A DNA stretch of 23,957 nucleotides, taken from positions 19,113 through 43,069 of the forward strand of contig DCAW01000081.1 in the NCBI GenBank assembly GCA_002313895.1, in the 5' to 3' direction. Shown piece by piece: positions 6,999 to 14,825 of this stretch; the first letter of the stretch is position 1, and every line of letters begins with the position of its first letter. Source of the DNA: Dehalococcoidia bacterium UBA1123. GTDB lineage: Bacteria; Chloroflexota; Dehalococcoidia; Lucifugimonadales; UBA1123. The notes beneath the pieces were generated by a model. The model was not told where the DNA came from. It saw nothing but the letters and a program-made list of their open reading frames with translations, and did not search any database. Made by a program: the position numbers and the translations under genes.

Positions 6999-7412
6999 AT
7001 GAGTTCGATTGAAGAGACTGAGCAGTTCTTCGATGCCTGTGAGACTGGAAAGGGATGGGAGGCATGTCAACAGTACTGCCAACCGCAGGCGACATTCTCA
7101 GCCCAGGCGGATGCGCTTGATGGAGTCGACACCGTTGAGGCCTACACGGAGTAGATGAAGGGTTTGCTCACGCCCGTGGCCGACGGCCGCTACGAGGTGC
7201 GTTCGTTCGGCGTGGACGAGGATCGCAACAACGTGACGGCATACGCCATATTCCGAGGCACTCATACTAACGATGGTGGGCCTGTGCCTCCGACGGGAAA
7301 GGAAGTGGAGGCGGACTACGTCTACATCATGGAGTTCGAGGGCGAACAGATCCGCCACATGACCAAGGTCTGGAACAATGTAGTTAGTCTGAAGCAACTC
7401 GGCTGGATGTAG
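6999..7412 (+). pseudogene. SnoaL-like/ester-cyclase family protein interrupted by an amber codon
   Basis: From ATG 6999 the frame reads MSSIEETEQFFDACETGKGW...DTVEAYTE, hits TAG at 7152-7154, and continues MKGLLTPVADGRYEVRSFGVD...LKQLGWM to TAG 7412. Together this is a 137-residue NTF2-fold protein of the SnoaL-like type; homologues commonly have YTEWMKG at this point. The TAG is therefore best explained as a TGG-to-TAG change. The fault differs from the selenoprotein genes: it is amber, not opal, and not at a Cys. It may be a recent pseudogene or a sequencing error. Confidence 0.7.
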
Positions 7413-7587
7413 TGATGCTAGAAGTCTTCTCGAACATAGGATGGTGACAGGCTCCTCCGCCTCGCGATATGGCACACGCTCCTCGAACCAGGCCAAGGGC
7501 ATCCTCTGCCAGGCCTGCGTCCGCCAGTGTCATTGTGGGACGCGTGATTGACGCCCGGGTAGACGTTCTTCCGATGGGTAATTCCGG

Positions 7588-8862
7588 TTAAGGCCGAATC
7601 TGCCCGTCTCCGATGACCGTCCACTTGTAGGAGGTCAACTCCTCAAGACCCATTGGGCCTCGGGCGTGGAACTTGTTGGTGCTTACGGCGACCTCTGCTC
7701 CCAGACCAAACTGTCCGCCGTCGTTGAATCGAGTGGATGCGTTGACGAACACGGCGGCGGAGTCCACCTCGTTCAGAAACCGCATGGCGTGGGTATAGTC
7801 CTCTGTCACGATGGCGTCGGAGTGGCCGGAGCCGTAGGTCTCTATGTGGTCCAGAGCCTGGTCCAGCGAGTCCACAATTCGGACCCCCGCCCTCAGCGAC
7901 AGGTGTTCGGTGGTCCAGTCCTCTTCGGTGACGGGTATAGCTTTCAGGCCGTCCACAGTCCCCAACATGGTGAGAGCGCGGCGGTCGCATCGCATCTCGA
8001 CGCCGACCTCGGCGAAGCGTTTCGCGATCTCCGGCAAGTATGAGGGCGCGGCGGCTGAGTGAATGATCACAGTGTCCAGCGCGTTGCAGACCGAAGGTCG
8101 TTGCACCTTGGCGTTGAACACGATGTCGGCGGCCATGTTGACGTCCGCCGACTCATCAACATAAGTATGGCAGACTCCGACGCCACCAGTGATGGCAGGA
8201 ATGGTGGCATGTTCGGCAACTCGGTTGATGAGCGCTTGCCCTCCTCTGGGGATGAGCAGGTCAATCAGGCCCTTGGCTGTGAGCATCTGGCCCACGATGG
8301 CGCGGTCGGTGGATTCGATGAACTGCACTGTGTCCGCTGGGAGGCCTGCCTCCGCGATGGAGTCGCGAACCAGCCCCGCCAGCGCGGTGTTAGAGTGTAT
8401 CGCCTCTTTGCCGCCCCTCAGGATTATGGCGTTGCCCGACTTCAGGCACAGTACGGAGATGTCTATTGTCACGTTGGGCCGGCTCTCGTATATGGTCCCG
8501 ATAACTCCCAGCGGGACGCGGCGCTTGCCTACCTGCAATCCGTTGGGCATGGTCTTCATCTCTATCACTTGGCCCACCGGATCGGGGAGCATCACGACGC
8601 CGCGAACGTCATCTGCCATGCCCTCCAAACGGTCGGGGGTCAGCAGGAGGCGGTCCAGGAATGCCTCGTCGAGACCCGCCTGTTGTCCTGCCTGATAATC
8701 CTTCTCGTTGGCCTCAAGAATCTCTTCCTGTCGAGACTTCAGCCCGTTGGCAATGCTCAACAGAGCGTTATTCTTGACCTCGCCCCTAGTCTTGGCAAGC
8801 TCGCGAGCGGCCTTCTTCGCCGCCTGAGCTTTGATGGTCAGTTCATCCACTGCCGTCTGCAT
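7588..8862 (-). CDS. proA: gamma-glutamyl phosphate reductase
   Basis: This is the second enzyme of proline synthesis; it reduces gamma-glutamyl phosphate with NADPH to glutamate semialdehyde. It has 424 residues, the usual length. Family motifs include GVIGTIYESRPNVT, LKSGNAIILRGGKEA, LIPRGG, the catalytic Cys in QRPSVCNALDT, and the C-terminal FGLGAEVAVSTNKFHARGPMGLEELTSYKW. ATG at 8862 has AGGAG eight bases upstream, so the longer open frame to 9006 is not needed. It lies about 100 bases downstream of proB on the same strand. Confidence 0.97.
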   Translation of the reverse strand: MQTAVDELTIKAQAAKKAARELAKTRGEVKNNALLSIANGLKSRQEEILEANEKDYQAGQQAGLDEAFLDRLLLTPDRLEGMADDVRGVVMLPDPVGQVIEMKTMPNGLQVGKRRVPLGVIGTIYESRPNVTIDISVLCLKSGNAIILRGGKEAIHSNTALAGLVRDSIAEAGLPADTVQFIESTDRAIVGQMLTAKGLIDLLIPRGGQALINRVAEHATIPAITGGVGVCHTYVDESADVNMAADIVFNAKVQRPSVCNALDTVIIHSAAAPSYLPEIAKRFAEVGVEMRCDRRALTMLGTVDGLKAIPVTEEDWTTEHLSLRAGVRIVDSLDQALDHIETYGSGHSDAIVTEDYTHAMRFLNEVDSAAVFVNASTRFNDGGQFGLGAEVAVSTNKFHARGPMGLEELTSYKWTVIGDGQIRP

Positions 8863-8965
8863 TTTTGGCGCTCCTGGTTTTTCTGTGTTGGTCTGAGAAT
8901 GAAATGGCAATGGTAGGGTGAGTCTGAAACCCGCCTCTAAGCCAAGTGGCAAAGGTTGCCTGTTT

Positions 8966-10129
8966 TTAGGACAGGATAACCATGTTATCTCGATGCACCA
9001 CTTCATCGCCGTAGTGATGACCCAGAGTGTCGTTTATCTCGGTGGATTGCATTTGCCGGATTCTGTCGATCTCGTCGGAGTCATAGTTGGTGATGCCGCA
9101 GGCTATCTGTCCGCGATCCGGGCCGACGATAGACACGATGTCGCCACGCCTAAATTCTCCCAGCGTTTCCACCACTCCAGGAGGCAGGAGACTGCGATTA
9201 TGAGACACCAGAGCGCGAACCGCCCCCTGGTCAATGACGATAGTGTCGGACTCGTCCATGTGGCTGAGCATCCAGCGCTTTCGGCTCTCCAACCTGGTGG
9301 TAGCGGCAGGAAATTGCGTACCAAGGCTCTCGCCATCAGCCAATCGGACAATAGCGTTGGAGGTGCGGCCTCCAGCGATCACGGTGTCCACTCCAGAAGC
9401 CGTGGCGCGTTTCACTGCTTCGAGCTTGGTAGCCATTCCGCCTCTGCCCATGTCGCTCCACGACGGGCCGCCCATCGCTCCAACCTCGTCGTTCAGTCGC
9501 TCCACTTTGGGAATCAGCTTGGCGTCGGGATCAAGATGGGGGTCGCGAGTGTACAGCCCCTCCACCTCTCCCAGCATCACCAGAAGATCAGCATCGACAA
9601 TGTTGGCAACCATCGCAGAGAGGGTATCGTTGTCGCCGAACACTTCTCCGCCCGAAAGCTCATCGACGGCCACTACATCGTTTTCGTTGATGATCGGGAT
9701 GACCCCCGCGGCCAGCAGGCCCAGAAGAGTGTTTCGGATATTCAGGTAGCCGTGGCGGTCGCTGAGGTCTCGTCTGGTGAGCAAGGCTTGAGCAACGGGA
9801 ATGCCGTGCCAGTCGAATAGCTGGTCGTAGGCCTGCAACAGCTTGCCTTGGCCCACTGCGGCCAGAATCTGGCGCACAGGGACGTCTCTGATCTGCTTGG
9901 TATCTTCCAGCACTTTCCTACCTGCCGCCACTGCACCCGAGGACACGATCATCATCTGGCGCCCCTGAAACTGGAGCCGCGCAACCTGACCGACGAGTGA
10001 GGCCATCATCTCCAGGTCGAGCCTGTCTGTCCCGCCTGTGAGCAGGGTCGTGCCGGCCTTGACCACAATACGATTGTACTTGGGCTGAGACTGGCCGGAC
10101 GCGCTGGAATTCTGCTGGTTCAGTGACAT
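8966..10129 (-). CDS. proB: glutamate 5-kinase
   Basis: This enzyme phosphorylates glutamate in the first committed step of proline synthesis. It has 387 residues from ATG 10129. The amino-acid-kinase domain has IVVKAGTTLLTGG, VSSGAVAAGRK, PIINENDVVAVDE, FGDNDTLSAMVA and MGRGGMATKLEA. A C-terminal PUA domain (about 290-380) begins near DTIVIDQGAVRAL. The longer frame to 10174 is unlikely because a TATAAT element sits directly before it. Its neighbour proA supplies the next step, and proline feedback through the kinase domain is usual. Confidence 0.96.
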   Translation of the reverse strand: MSLNQQNSSASGQSQPKYNRIVVKAGTTLLTGGTDRLDLEMMASLVGQVARLQFQGRQMMIVSSGAVAAGRKVLEDTKQIRDVPVRQILAAVGQGKLLQAYDQLFDWHGIPVAQALLTRRDLSDRHGYLNIRNTLLGLLAAGVIPIINENDVVAVDELSGGEVFGDNDTLSAMVANIVDADLLVMLGEVEGLYTRDPHLDPDAKLIPKVERLNDEVGAMGGPSWSDMGRGGMATKLEAVKRATASGVDTVIAGGRTSNAIVRLADGESLGTQFPAATTRLESRKRWMLSHMDESDTIVIDQGAVRALVSHNRSLLPPGVVETLGEFRRGDIVSIVGPDRGQIACGITNYDSDEIDRIRQMQSTEINDTLGHHYGDEVVHRDNMVILS

Positions 10130-10176
10130 TTTCTTGTATCTAAATGTTGGGTCTTTCAGGTTGCAATAGCGCATCC

Positions 10177-10182
10177 ATTATA
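10177..10182 (-). promoter_or_regulatory. probable -10 element of proBA
   Basis: A perfect TATAAT on the complementary strand lies 48 bases before the proB ATG. No good -35 is visible at 17 bases (GTCTAG there). It supports starting proB at 10129. Confidence 0.45.
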
Positions 10183-10231
10183 GCACCGGAGGTATAGGGC
10201 TAGACGATTGCAATCCGGCGCTACAGCGTTC

Positions 10232-10244
10232 CCTGACACCTGAT
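10232..10244 (-). repeat. partial TCAGG-type repeat
   Basis: On the complementary strand this reads ATCAGGTGTCAGG, matching the right part of the repeats at 3567 and 4711. Confidence 0.35.
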
Positions 10245-10373
10245 CGTCAGACAACCTGTTTCCTACCCATTCAGGTCGCCTCACCTGTTCGGATGACACA
10301 TTTGTTCAACAAAACAACTAACCATTTTTTTAGCTTCCATCAAAACAAGAAATCAACCTACTCGACATAACAT

Positions 10374-10494
10374 TGGGGATAACTCCCCCAAAAACGGGGA
10401 TAACTCGATCCCCATGTGGACAACTCGGGCAGTTGGGCAAGTCTAAAAATTGATTTTGACAGCCACACACTCAAACATTCCAAAGTTATACGCA
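10374..10494. repeat. DnaA-box-like iterons in the proB-obgE intergenic region
   Basis: This divergent spacer of about 430 bases holds three spaced copies of a 9-mer close to the DnaA box complement TGTGGATAA: TGGGGATAA (10374-10382), CGGGGATAA (10395-10403) and TGTGGACAA (10415-10423). They repeat every 20-21 bases, about two helical turns, and each is followed by CTC. A fourth near-box TTATACGCA lies at 10486-10494. Copies 1 and 2 also form small G4/C4 dyads, such as GGGGAT-N6-ATCCCC at 10396-10413. The region to the left (10300-10370) is AT-rich. A TTGACA occurs at 10456 and a TACAAT at 10518, possibly obgE promoter parts. Origin function is speculative. Confidence 0.45.
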
Positions 10495-10603
10495 CTCCTT
10501 CCACAAGACCTCCATGCTACAATTGTCGCGTGTCCCCAGGTCGTCAGGCACAGCTGTCCCCACAATCCACGGCATTATTATTATTACTGTATAACCCAGA
10601 AAA

Positions 10604-11887
10604 ATGATTGATAGAGTATTTATCCTCATTAAAAGCGGAAAAGGCGGAGATGGCGCGATAAGCGGGCGTCACGAGAAGTACGTGCCGCGTGGAGGCCCAG
10701 ACGGCGGAAACGGCGGAGATGGTGGCAGTGTCTATCTTTTAAGCGACTCCAACGTGAACACTCTGCTGGAGTATCGCTACAAGAGACATCACACTGCAGG
10801 CCCTGGAGGCAAGGGCCAGGGAGCGCTCAAGCACGGAAGGAACGGCAAGGACATCACGCTGACTGTGCCTGTGGGGACTCAGGTATGGGTGGGTAAGGAC
10901 TCCCCCCAACTGCTGGCCGATCTCGACACTCCGGGAGAGCCGCTGCTGGTGGCTAAGGGCGGACGCGGCGGAGCCGGCAACGCTCGGTACGCATCTTCCA
11001 CTAACCAGTTTCCCATGATCGCTCAGGCCGGAGAGCCTGCAGTCGATGTGGAGGTGCGGCTGGAGCTAAAGCTGTTGGCCGACGTTGGAGTCATCGGCGC
11101 TCCCAACGCTGGCAAGTCGAGCCTGCTGGCCGCGCTGACATCGGCCCGCCCTCGGATTGCAGACTACCCTTTCACGACTCTGGAACCTGCTTTGGGCGTC
11201 GTTGAGCATCGAAACGAAGACTTCGTCATGGTGGACATTCCAGGCTTGGTCGAAGGCGCTCACGAAGGGATTGGCCTGGGTCACGACTTCCTGAGACACG
11301 TCGAACGCACACGGGTTCTGATTCACATGGTGGATGGTTCCCTTGACGACCCTGTCGCTCAGTATCTTCAGATCAATAAAGAATTAAAGCTGTTCAACGA
11401 AGACCTCGCTCGCAAACCCCAGATTCTGGCTGTAAACAAGATCGACATTCCAGCGGTCGAAGAGTACATGACCCTGCTTGAGGAGGCGTTCGCCGAGGCT
11501 GTGCCCGACGAGAAAGTTTATTTCGTCTCCGCCGCCGGACGCCAAAACCTCGACCCGCTGATGGACGCGACTGTCCAAATCCTGCAATCGGCGCCGGTGC
11601 GCTGGGAAGCAGATGGCCTGTCCACGCCCACAGATGAGTTGCCCGTTCTGCGTCCAAGGCCTCGGAGAGCCGTCCCCAAGGTGTCAGTGAATCGGGAGGG
11701 CGAGTACAAAGTGCAACTGGCAGACGCCATACGCATCGCAGGCATGGTTGACCTCGATCGCTGGGAGGCCAGGATGCAGTTCTACCGCAGGCTTCAGCAC
11801 ACGGGAGTCGTCAAGGCTCTGGAGGATGCCGGAGTTCAACCGGGGGACACTGTCCACATCGGTGAGTTGGAGTTTTTGTGGCAGTAA
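10604..11887 (+). CDS. obgE: Obg-family GTPase, ribosome assembly and stress
   Basis: This large-subunit assembly GTPase has 427 residues. The glycine-rich Obg domain (1-157) contains KYVPRGGPDGGNGGDGG and GGRGGAGNARYASSTNQFP. The G domain has GAPNAGKSS (165-173), the switch II motif DIPGLVEGAHEGIGLG, NKID and SAAG. A C-terminal OCT domain (about 350-427) ends GDTVHIGELEFLWQ. ATG 10604 lacks a strong Shine-Dalgarno; the preceding bases are AACCCAGAAAA. nadD starts inside its last codons, giving tight coupling, a common obg-nadD arrangement. Confidence 0.97.
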   Translation: MIDRVFILIKSGKGGDGAISGRHEKYVPRGGPDGGNGGDGGSVYLLSDSNVNTLLEYRYKRHHTAGPGGKGQGALKHGRNGKDITLTVPVGTQVWVGKDSPQLLADLDTPGEPLLVAKGGRGGAGNARYASSTNQFPMIAQAGEPAVDVEVRLELKLLADVGVIGAPNAGKSSLLAALTSARPRIADYPFTTLEPALGVVEHRNEDFVMVDIPGLVEGAHEGIGLGHDFLRHVERTRVLIHMVDGSLDDPVAQYLQINKELKLFNEDLARKPQILAVNKIDIPAVEEYMTLLEEAFAEAVPDEKVYFVSAAGRQNLDPLMDATVQILQSAPVRWEADGLSTPTDELPVLRPRPRRAVPKVSVNREGEYKVQLADAIRIAGMVDLDRWEARMQFYRRLQHTGVVKALEDAGVQPGDTVHIGELEFLWQ

Positions 11888-12519
11888 CGTCCGATGCCGA
11901 GCCGGCCCAACCGTCGAAGATAGGACTGCTGGGCGGCACATTCGACCCAATCCACATAGGCCACCTGCTCATCGCCGAGGACGCCAGAGAAGCGCTTGGG
12001 CTCGATACTGTAGTTTTCATTCCCGCCGGAAGACCATGGCTCAAGGCCAATCAGAGTGTCACTGACCCGCAACACCGCCTTGCCATGGTCGGGTTGGCCA
12101 TCGGTCCGAACCCTCATTTCCAGGTGTCTGACATTGAGATTCGTCGTCAGGGGCCTACGTATACAGTGGACACCCTAGAACAGCTTCAACAAGATTACAG
12201 CCCCAATACTGAAAAATTCCTGATTCTGGGCATGGACTCGCTGAACGAATTGGCGCGATGGCGCAGCCCTGAACGATTGTTTGATCTCTGTGTCGTCGTC
12301 GGAGTATCCCGACCCGGCCAGGAAGAAATTGACATCGACAAACTGGAGTCTATTGCAGAGGGCGCGTCTGGAAAGATAGTTCTTATCTCAGGACCGTCCA
12401 TCGGAATCAGCGGCGCCGATATCAGAAATCGAGTTGTCCACGGCAAGTCCATCAAATATCGCGTGCCAGAGGATGTTGAATCCTATATCCTTGAGCACGG
12501 CCTTTACACGCGCCAATAA
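11878..12519 (+). CDS. nadD: nicotinate-nucleotide adenylyltransferase
   Basis: This enzyme adenylates nicotinate mononucleotide in NAD synthesis. It has 213 residues. IGLLGGTFDPIHIGHL (about 16-31) is the nucleotidyltransferase GGxFDPxHxGH signature, and ISGADIR near the end corresponds to the ISSTxIR motif. PTYTVDTLEQL and LILGMDSLNELARWR are also diagnostic. The GTG start at 11878 overlaps the end of obgE by ten bases. Only 16 bases separate its stop from the next start, so the MerP-like gene is probably on the same transcript. Confidence 0.96.
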   Translation: MAVTSDAEPAQPSKIGLLGGTFDPIHIGHLLIAEDAREALGLDTVVFIPAGRPWLKANQSVTDPQHRLAMVGLAIGPNPHFQVSDIEIRRQGPTYTVDTLEQLQQDYSPNTEKFLILGMDSLNELARWRSPERLFDLCVVVGVSRPGQEEIDIDKLESIAEGASGKIVLISGPSIGISGADIRNRVVHGKSIKYRVPEDVESYILEHGLYTRQ

Positions 12520-12535
12520 TTCGGAGGGTACACCC

Positions 12536-12802
12536 ATGCCATCAGACAATCAGACACTTACCCAAACGGTGCCTGCGGCCTTTTGAACTGGTTGAGGAGA
12601 TGCCGTCGCCCGTGAGGTGAACAAACTGCAAGGGATCGTGAAGTTTGCTTATAACGAAAGAACGAAAGAAGCGACAGTCGTTTTCGACCCCTCCCAAGTG
12701 GACCGGGAGACAGTGAGCGCGGCCATCACAAAAGTCAACACCGGCATGTCCGACGACGATGACGACGCGGAGAACGCAAGCAAAGTGCTAGGCGACCTTT
12801 AG
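12536..12802 (+). CDS. MerP/HMA-like metallochaperone, candidate selenoprotein with a UxxU motif
   Basis: From ATG 12536, with GGAGGG at 12523-12528, the frame reads MPSDNQTLTQTVPAAF, then TGA-ACT-GGT-TGA, then GDAVAREVNKLQGIVKF...ATVVFDPSQVDRETVSAAITK and a short acidic tail, 88 residues in all. The pattern is that of a heavy-metal-associated (HMA) domain: beta strand, CxxC loop, helix ending L-x-G-V/I, a strand with T-V-x-F-D-P, then a final helix. The two TGAs (12584-12586, 12593-12595; residues 17 and 20) occupy exactly the two metal-binding Cys. No classical signal peptide is seen, so it is probably cytosolic, unlike periplasmic MerP. A SECIS-like hairpin follows at 12606. Read without Sec, the remaining 61-residue piece would lack the metal site. 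It touches the DUF169 gene with no gap. Confidence 0.82.
12606..12620 (+). promoter_or_regulatory. bacterial SECIS-like hairpin of the MerP-like gene
   Basis: The stem TCGCC/GGTGA (five pairs, one G:U) closes a five-base loop CGTGA. The loop starts 16 bases past the second UGA and 25 bases past the first, so one element could serve both. The loop is nearly the same as in the merB element (CGTGAA), with G second and U third. The stem is short. Confidence 0.5.
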
Positions 12803-13510
12803 ATGGACACTCTCAATCTCGTCCAGATGCTGGGAGACAAGCTAATGATCGAGCTTCCTCCGGTGGGCTTGGCCTTCGTGTCTGAGCAGCCGGAAGACAT
12901 GGCCGCCACGCACCGCGAGCCTCAATCCTTCTGCACCCTGTGGCGGTGGGCTGAGGAGCGCGTGTTTTATGCCGCTGGCAAACAGCACTTGGAGTGCGGT
13001 CTCGGAGGTCTGGTGTCTGGTTTCCTGACTCCGGAAGGCCGAGAGGATGAGCTGGCCTCGCTGTTGGACGAAATGTGCGAAGGCGGCGAAGGAACCCGAG
13101 AAGAGATAGCTGAGACGACCAAGTTCCAACACGGAGCCGCCGGAGCAATCTATGGCCCGCTCTGGATGATGCCCGTGGAGCCGGATATGGCATTGATGTG
13201 GGCCACCTTGCCCCAGATGGGCGTGCTTCAGGAGATCGTCGGGACCATCATGTGGCGCAACAATCCCCAGGGCGCTGTGTTTCCTCGTCCGGCCTGCGCG
13301 GTCCTGCCCATCGCTTCGATAAACGACAAACCCGCTCTGTCACTGGGGTGCATTGGGATGCGAGAGTACACTAACGTCCCGCCGCACATGTACCTGATCG
13401 CCCTTCCGGGTTCCCATCTGGAATCGCTGGAACAGAAAATGCAGGAAAGGGACGACATCCCCCAGCGTCTGGAGTTCTACCAAAAAAGAATGGCAGGCGG
13501 AGGCGGATAG
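12803..13510 (+). CDS. DUF169 family protein
   Basis: This 235-residue protein has features of DUF169: SFCTLWRWAEERVFYAAGKQHLECGLGGLVSGF at about 41-75, a GPLWMMPVEPDMALMWATLPQMGVLQEI segment, and a later FPRPACAVLPIA with a third Cys. The function of the family is not known to me. Its ATG directly follows the TAG of the seleno-MerP-like gene, so the two are translationally coupled. A role with a metal or selenium-linked process is suggested only by position; its conserved Cys could be ligands. No membrane segment is visible. Confidence 0.8.
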   Translation: MDTLNLVQMLGDKLMIELPPVGLAFVSEQPEDMAATHREPQSFCTLWRWAEERVFYAAGKQHLECGLGGLVSGFLTPEGREDELASLLDEMCEGGEGTREEIAETTKFQHGAAGAIYGPLWMMPVEPDMALMWATLPQMGVLQEIVGTIMWRNNPQGAVFPRPACAVLPIASINDKPALSLGCIGMREYTNVPPHMYLIALPGSHLESLEQKMQERDDIPQRLEFYQKRMAGGGG

Positions 13511-13675
13511 GAACACGCCATTCTGAGTCGTGTCGGAACCTTTGTCTTCGGCGGTGCATGGGTAGATTGTCCATCTGTAATGTTGATTTTAGACTTCGCC
13601 GCGTATATCCGGTAGGTTCAAAAAGTAAATGCCCGATGGTCTGAGGTTCGGCCTTGTATCTCAAAGAGGGATGAT

Positions 13676-14359
13676 GTGAGCGAGTATTACGGCAAAGAGT
13701 ACAACTACGATATTTTTAAGCCCAGCAATGGAGCTTTTGAGGATTTCAGGTCGATCTTCCACGCGGGAGATAGGCCTCCGGATTTCACCCTTCCGTTGCT
13801 GGATGGCGGCGAGATCACCCTCTCCAAGCTGAGGCGCAAGCCTGTAGTCATCGAGTTCGGCTCGATAACTTGACCGCCATGCCAGCGGGAGTTCCCGCTG
13901 ATGGACGAGTTGGCCCGTGACTACGCTGACAGCGTGCACTGGATATTCATCTACAACAGAGAACCGCATCCCGACGATTATCCCGATCACCGGGCGCATC
14001 GAAGCGTCGAACAGAAGTTTCAACACGCCCGAGACATGAGAGAACGGCACAACACGCCACGCCAGATTCTGATCGACGATCTGGACGGCACAGTCCACCG
14101 AGAGTGGGGCGGACTGCCCAACATGACCTGGATCATCGACCATACAGGCCATGTGGCGTATAAGGCTGGCTGGACGGTGGCTTCGGACATCCGTCAGTCT
14201 CTTGAGGACGTGGTGAGAGTCCGGGAGCTCAAGCGTCAGGCGGTTGAATCCGGAACAAGAACCCCGCCGTACTACGTGGAAACGTTGTCTTTCAGGGCCA
14301 GCCTACGACCGGCGATCAAGCCGGCCGAAACAGCTGTCTCAGTGGGAGACGGTTCCTAG
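13676..14359 (+). CDS. iodothyronine-deiodinase-like thioredoxin-fold selenoprotein
   Basis: From GTG 13676 (GAGGG at 13666-13670) the frame gives 227 residues, with TGA 13871-13873 as residue 66. Around it the protein reads VVIEFGSIT-U-PPCQREFPLMDELARDY. FGSxTUPP is the hallmark of deiodinase (PF00837) and bacterial DI-like selenoproteins, and U66-x-x-C69 forms a redox pair. The preceding GDRPPDFTLPLLDGGEITLSKLR is a redoxin/AhpC-like start. WIFIYNREPHPDDYP matches the deiodinase Y-x-x-E-x-H-P segment, and GGLPNMTWIIDHTGHVAYKAGW is the late strand pair with its cis-Pro region. A near-perfect SECIS hairpin lies at 13883. Bacterial members are probably thiol oxidoreductases, and dehalogenation is unproven. 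The last 40 residues are family-variable. Confidence 0.95.
13883..13900 (+). promoter_or_regulatory. bacterial SECIS hairpin of the deiodinase-like gene
   Basis: Seven perfect pairs CAGCGGG/CCCGCTG close the loop AGTT, which starts 17 bases after the UGA and has G second and U third. This is the strongest of the four SECIS-like hairpins and fits the bacterial consensus directly. Confidence 0.85.
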
Positions 14360-14363
14360 TTCC

Positions 14364-14825
14364 GTTCTCGAAAAACCCGACATACGGGACGAAAGCATTG
14401 TCGTTAGTCTGTCGTCCGAATTTGGGTTGGACGTTTTCCAGATAGCCTTTCTTCCCTTGGGCGCGGACCAGAACACAGCCGTCTGTTGGGCCAGCGCTGA
14501 CGACACAACAGACTATTTCGTGAAATTGAGGCTGGGAGACTTTGACGAAGCCGGAGGCGGCCTGCTTCTGTACTCATTCATTGAGGGCCACAATAGCTAC
14601 GAGGCTAGCCTGTCGGACGACCATTGGGTTGAGTTCGGCGCAACCCTCAAGCGCATCCACACTGCCTTTGCGCCGCCATCACTGATCAGGCTCATCCAAC
14701 GTGAAGCCTATTCCCCACAGTGGCGGGATGCCGTAAGGACATTTCTGGAGACCTCAGAGGCTGGCGCACGGGACGATCTAGTCTCAGTGAAGCTTCGAGG
14801 GCATATAGTGTTTGCGGCGGTCTGA
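14364..14825 (+). pseudogene. truncated aminoglycoside-phosphotransferase-family gene
   Basis: The piece VLEKPDIRDESIVVSLSSEFGLDVFQIAFLPLGADQNTAV...YFVKLRLGDFDEAGGG is the N-terminal lobe of an APH-like kinase. It jumps directly to LLLYSFIEGHNSYEASLSDDHWVEFGATLKRIHTAF and then stops after AVRTFLE...VSVKLRGHIVFAAV. About 30 residues seem missing after DEAGGG. The catalytic HGDxxxxN loop and the rest of the C-lobe are absent. No start codon sits at the expected N-terminus, where a GTT precedes LEKPD; the open frame extends back over the end of the deiodinase-like gene by chance. Confidence 0.7.

Noticed and set aside
7413..7587. Leftward frame MTLADAGLAEDALG... upstream of the SnoaL-like gene's end
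   Set aside because: Plausible codon use but short, no recognisable family, and no intact start-to-stop structure.
8059..9820. Long rightward open frames opposite proA and proB
   Set aside because: Antisense shadows of GC-biased genes; no motifs or ribosome sites.
198..14359. Alternative genetic code with TGA as Trp or Gly
   Set aside because: Intact genes such as those ending at 3551, 12519-proximal neighbours and 21639 use ordinary stops including TGA, Trp is TGG throughout, and the interrupting TGAs sit at Cys positions of known families.
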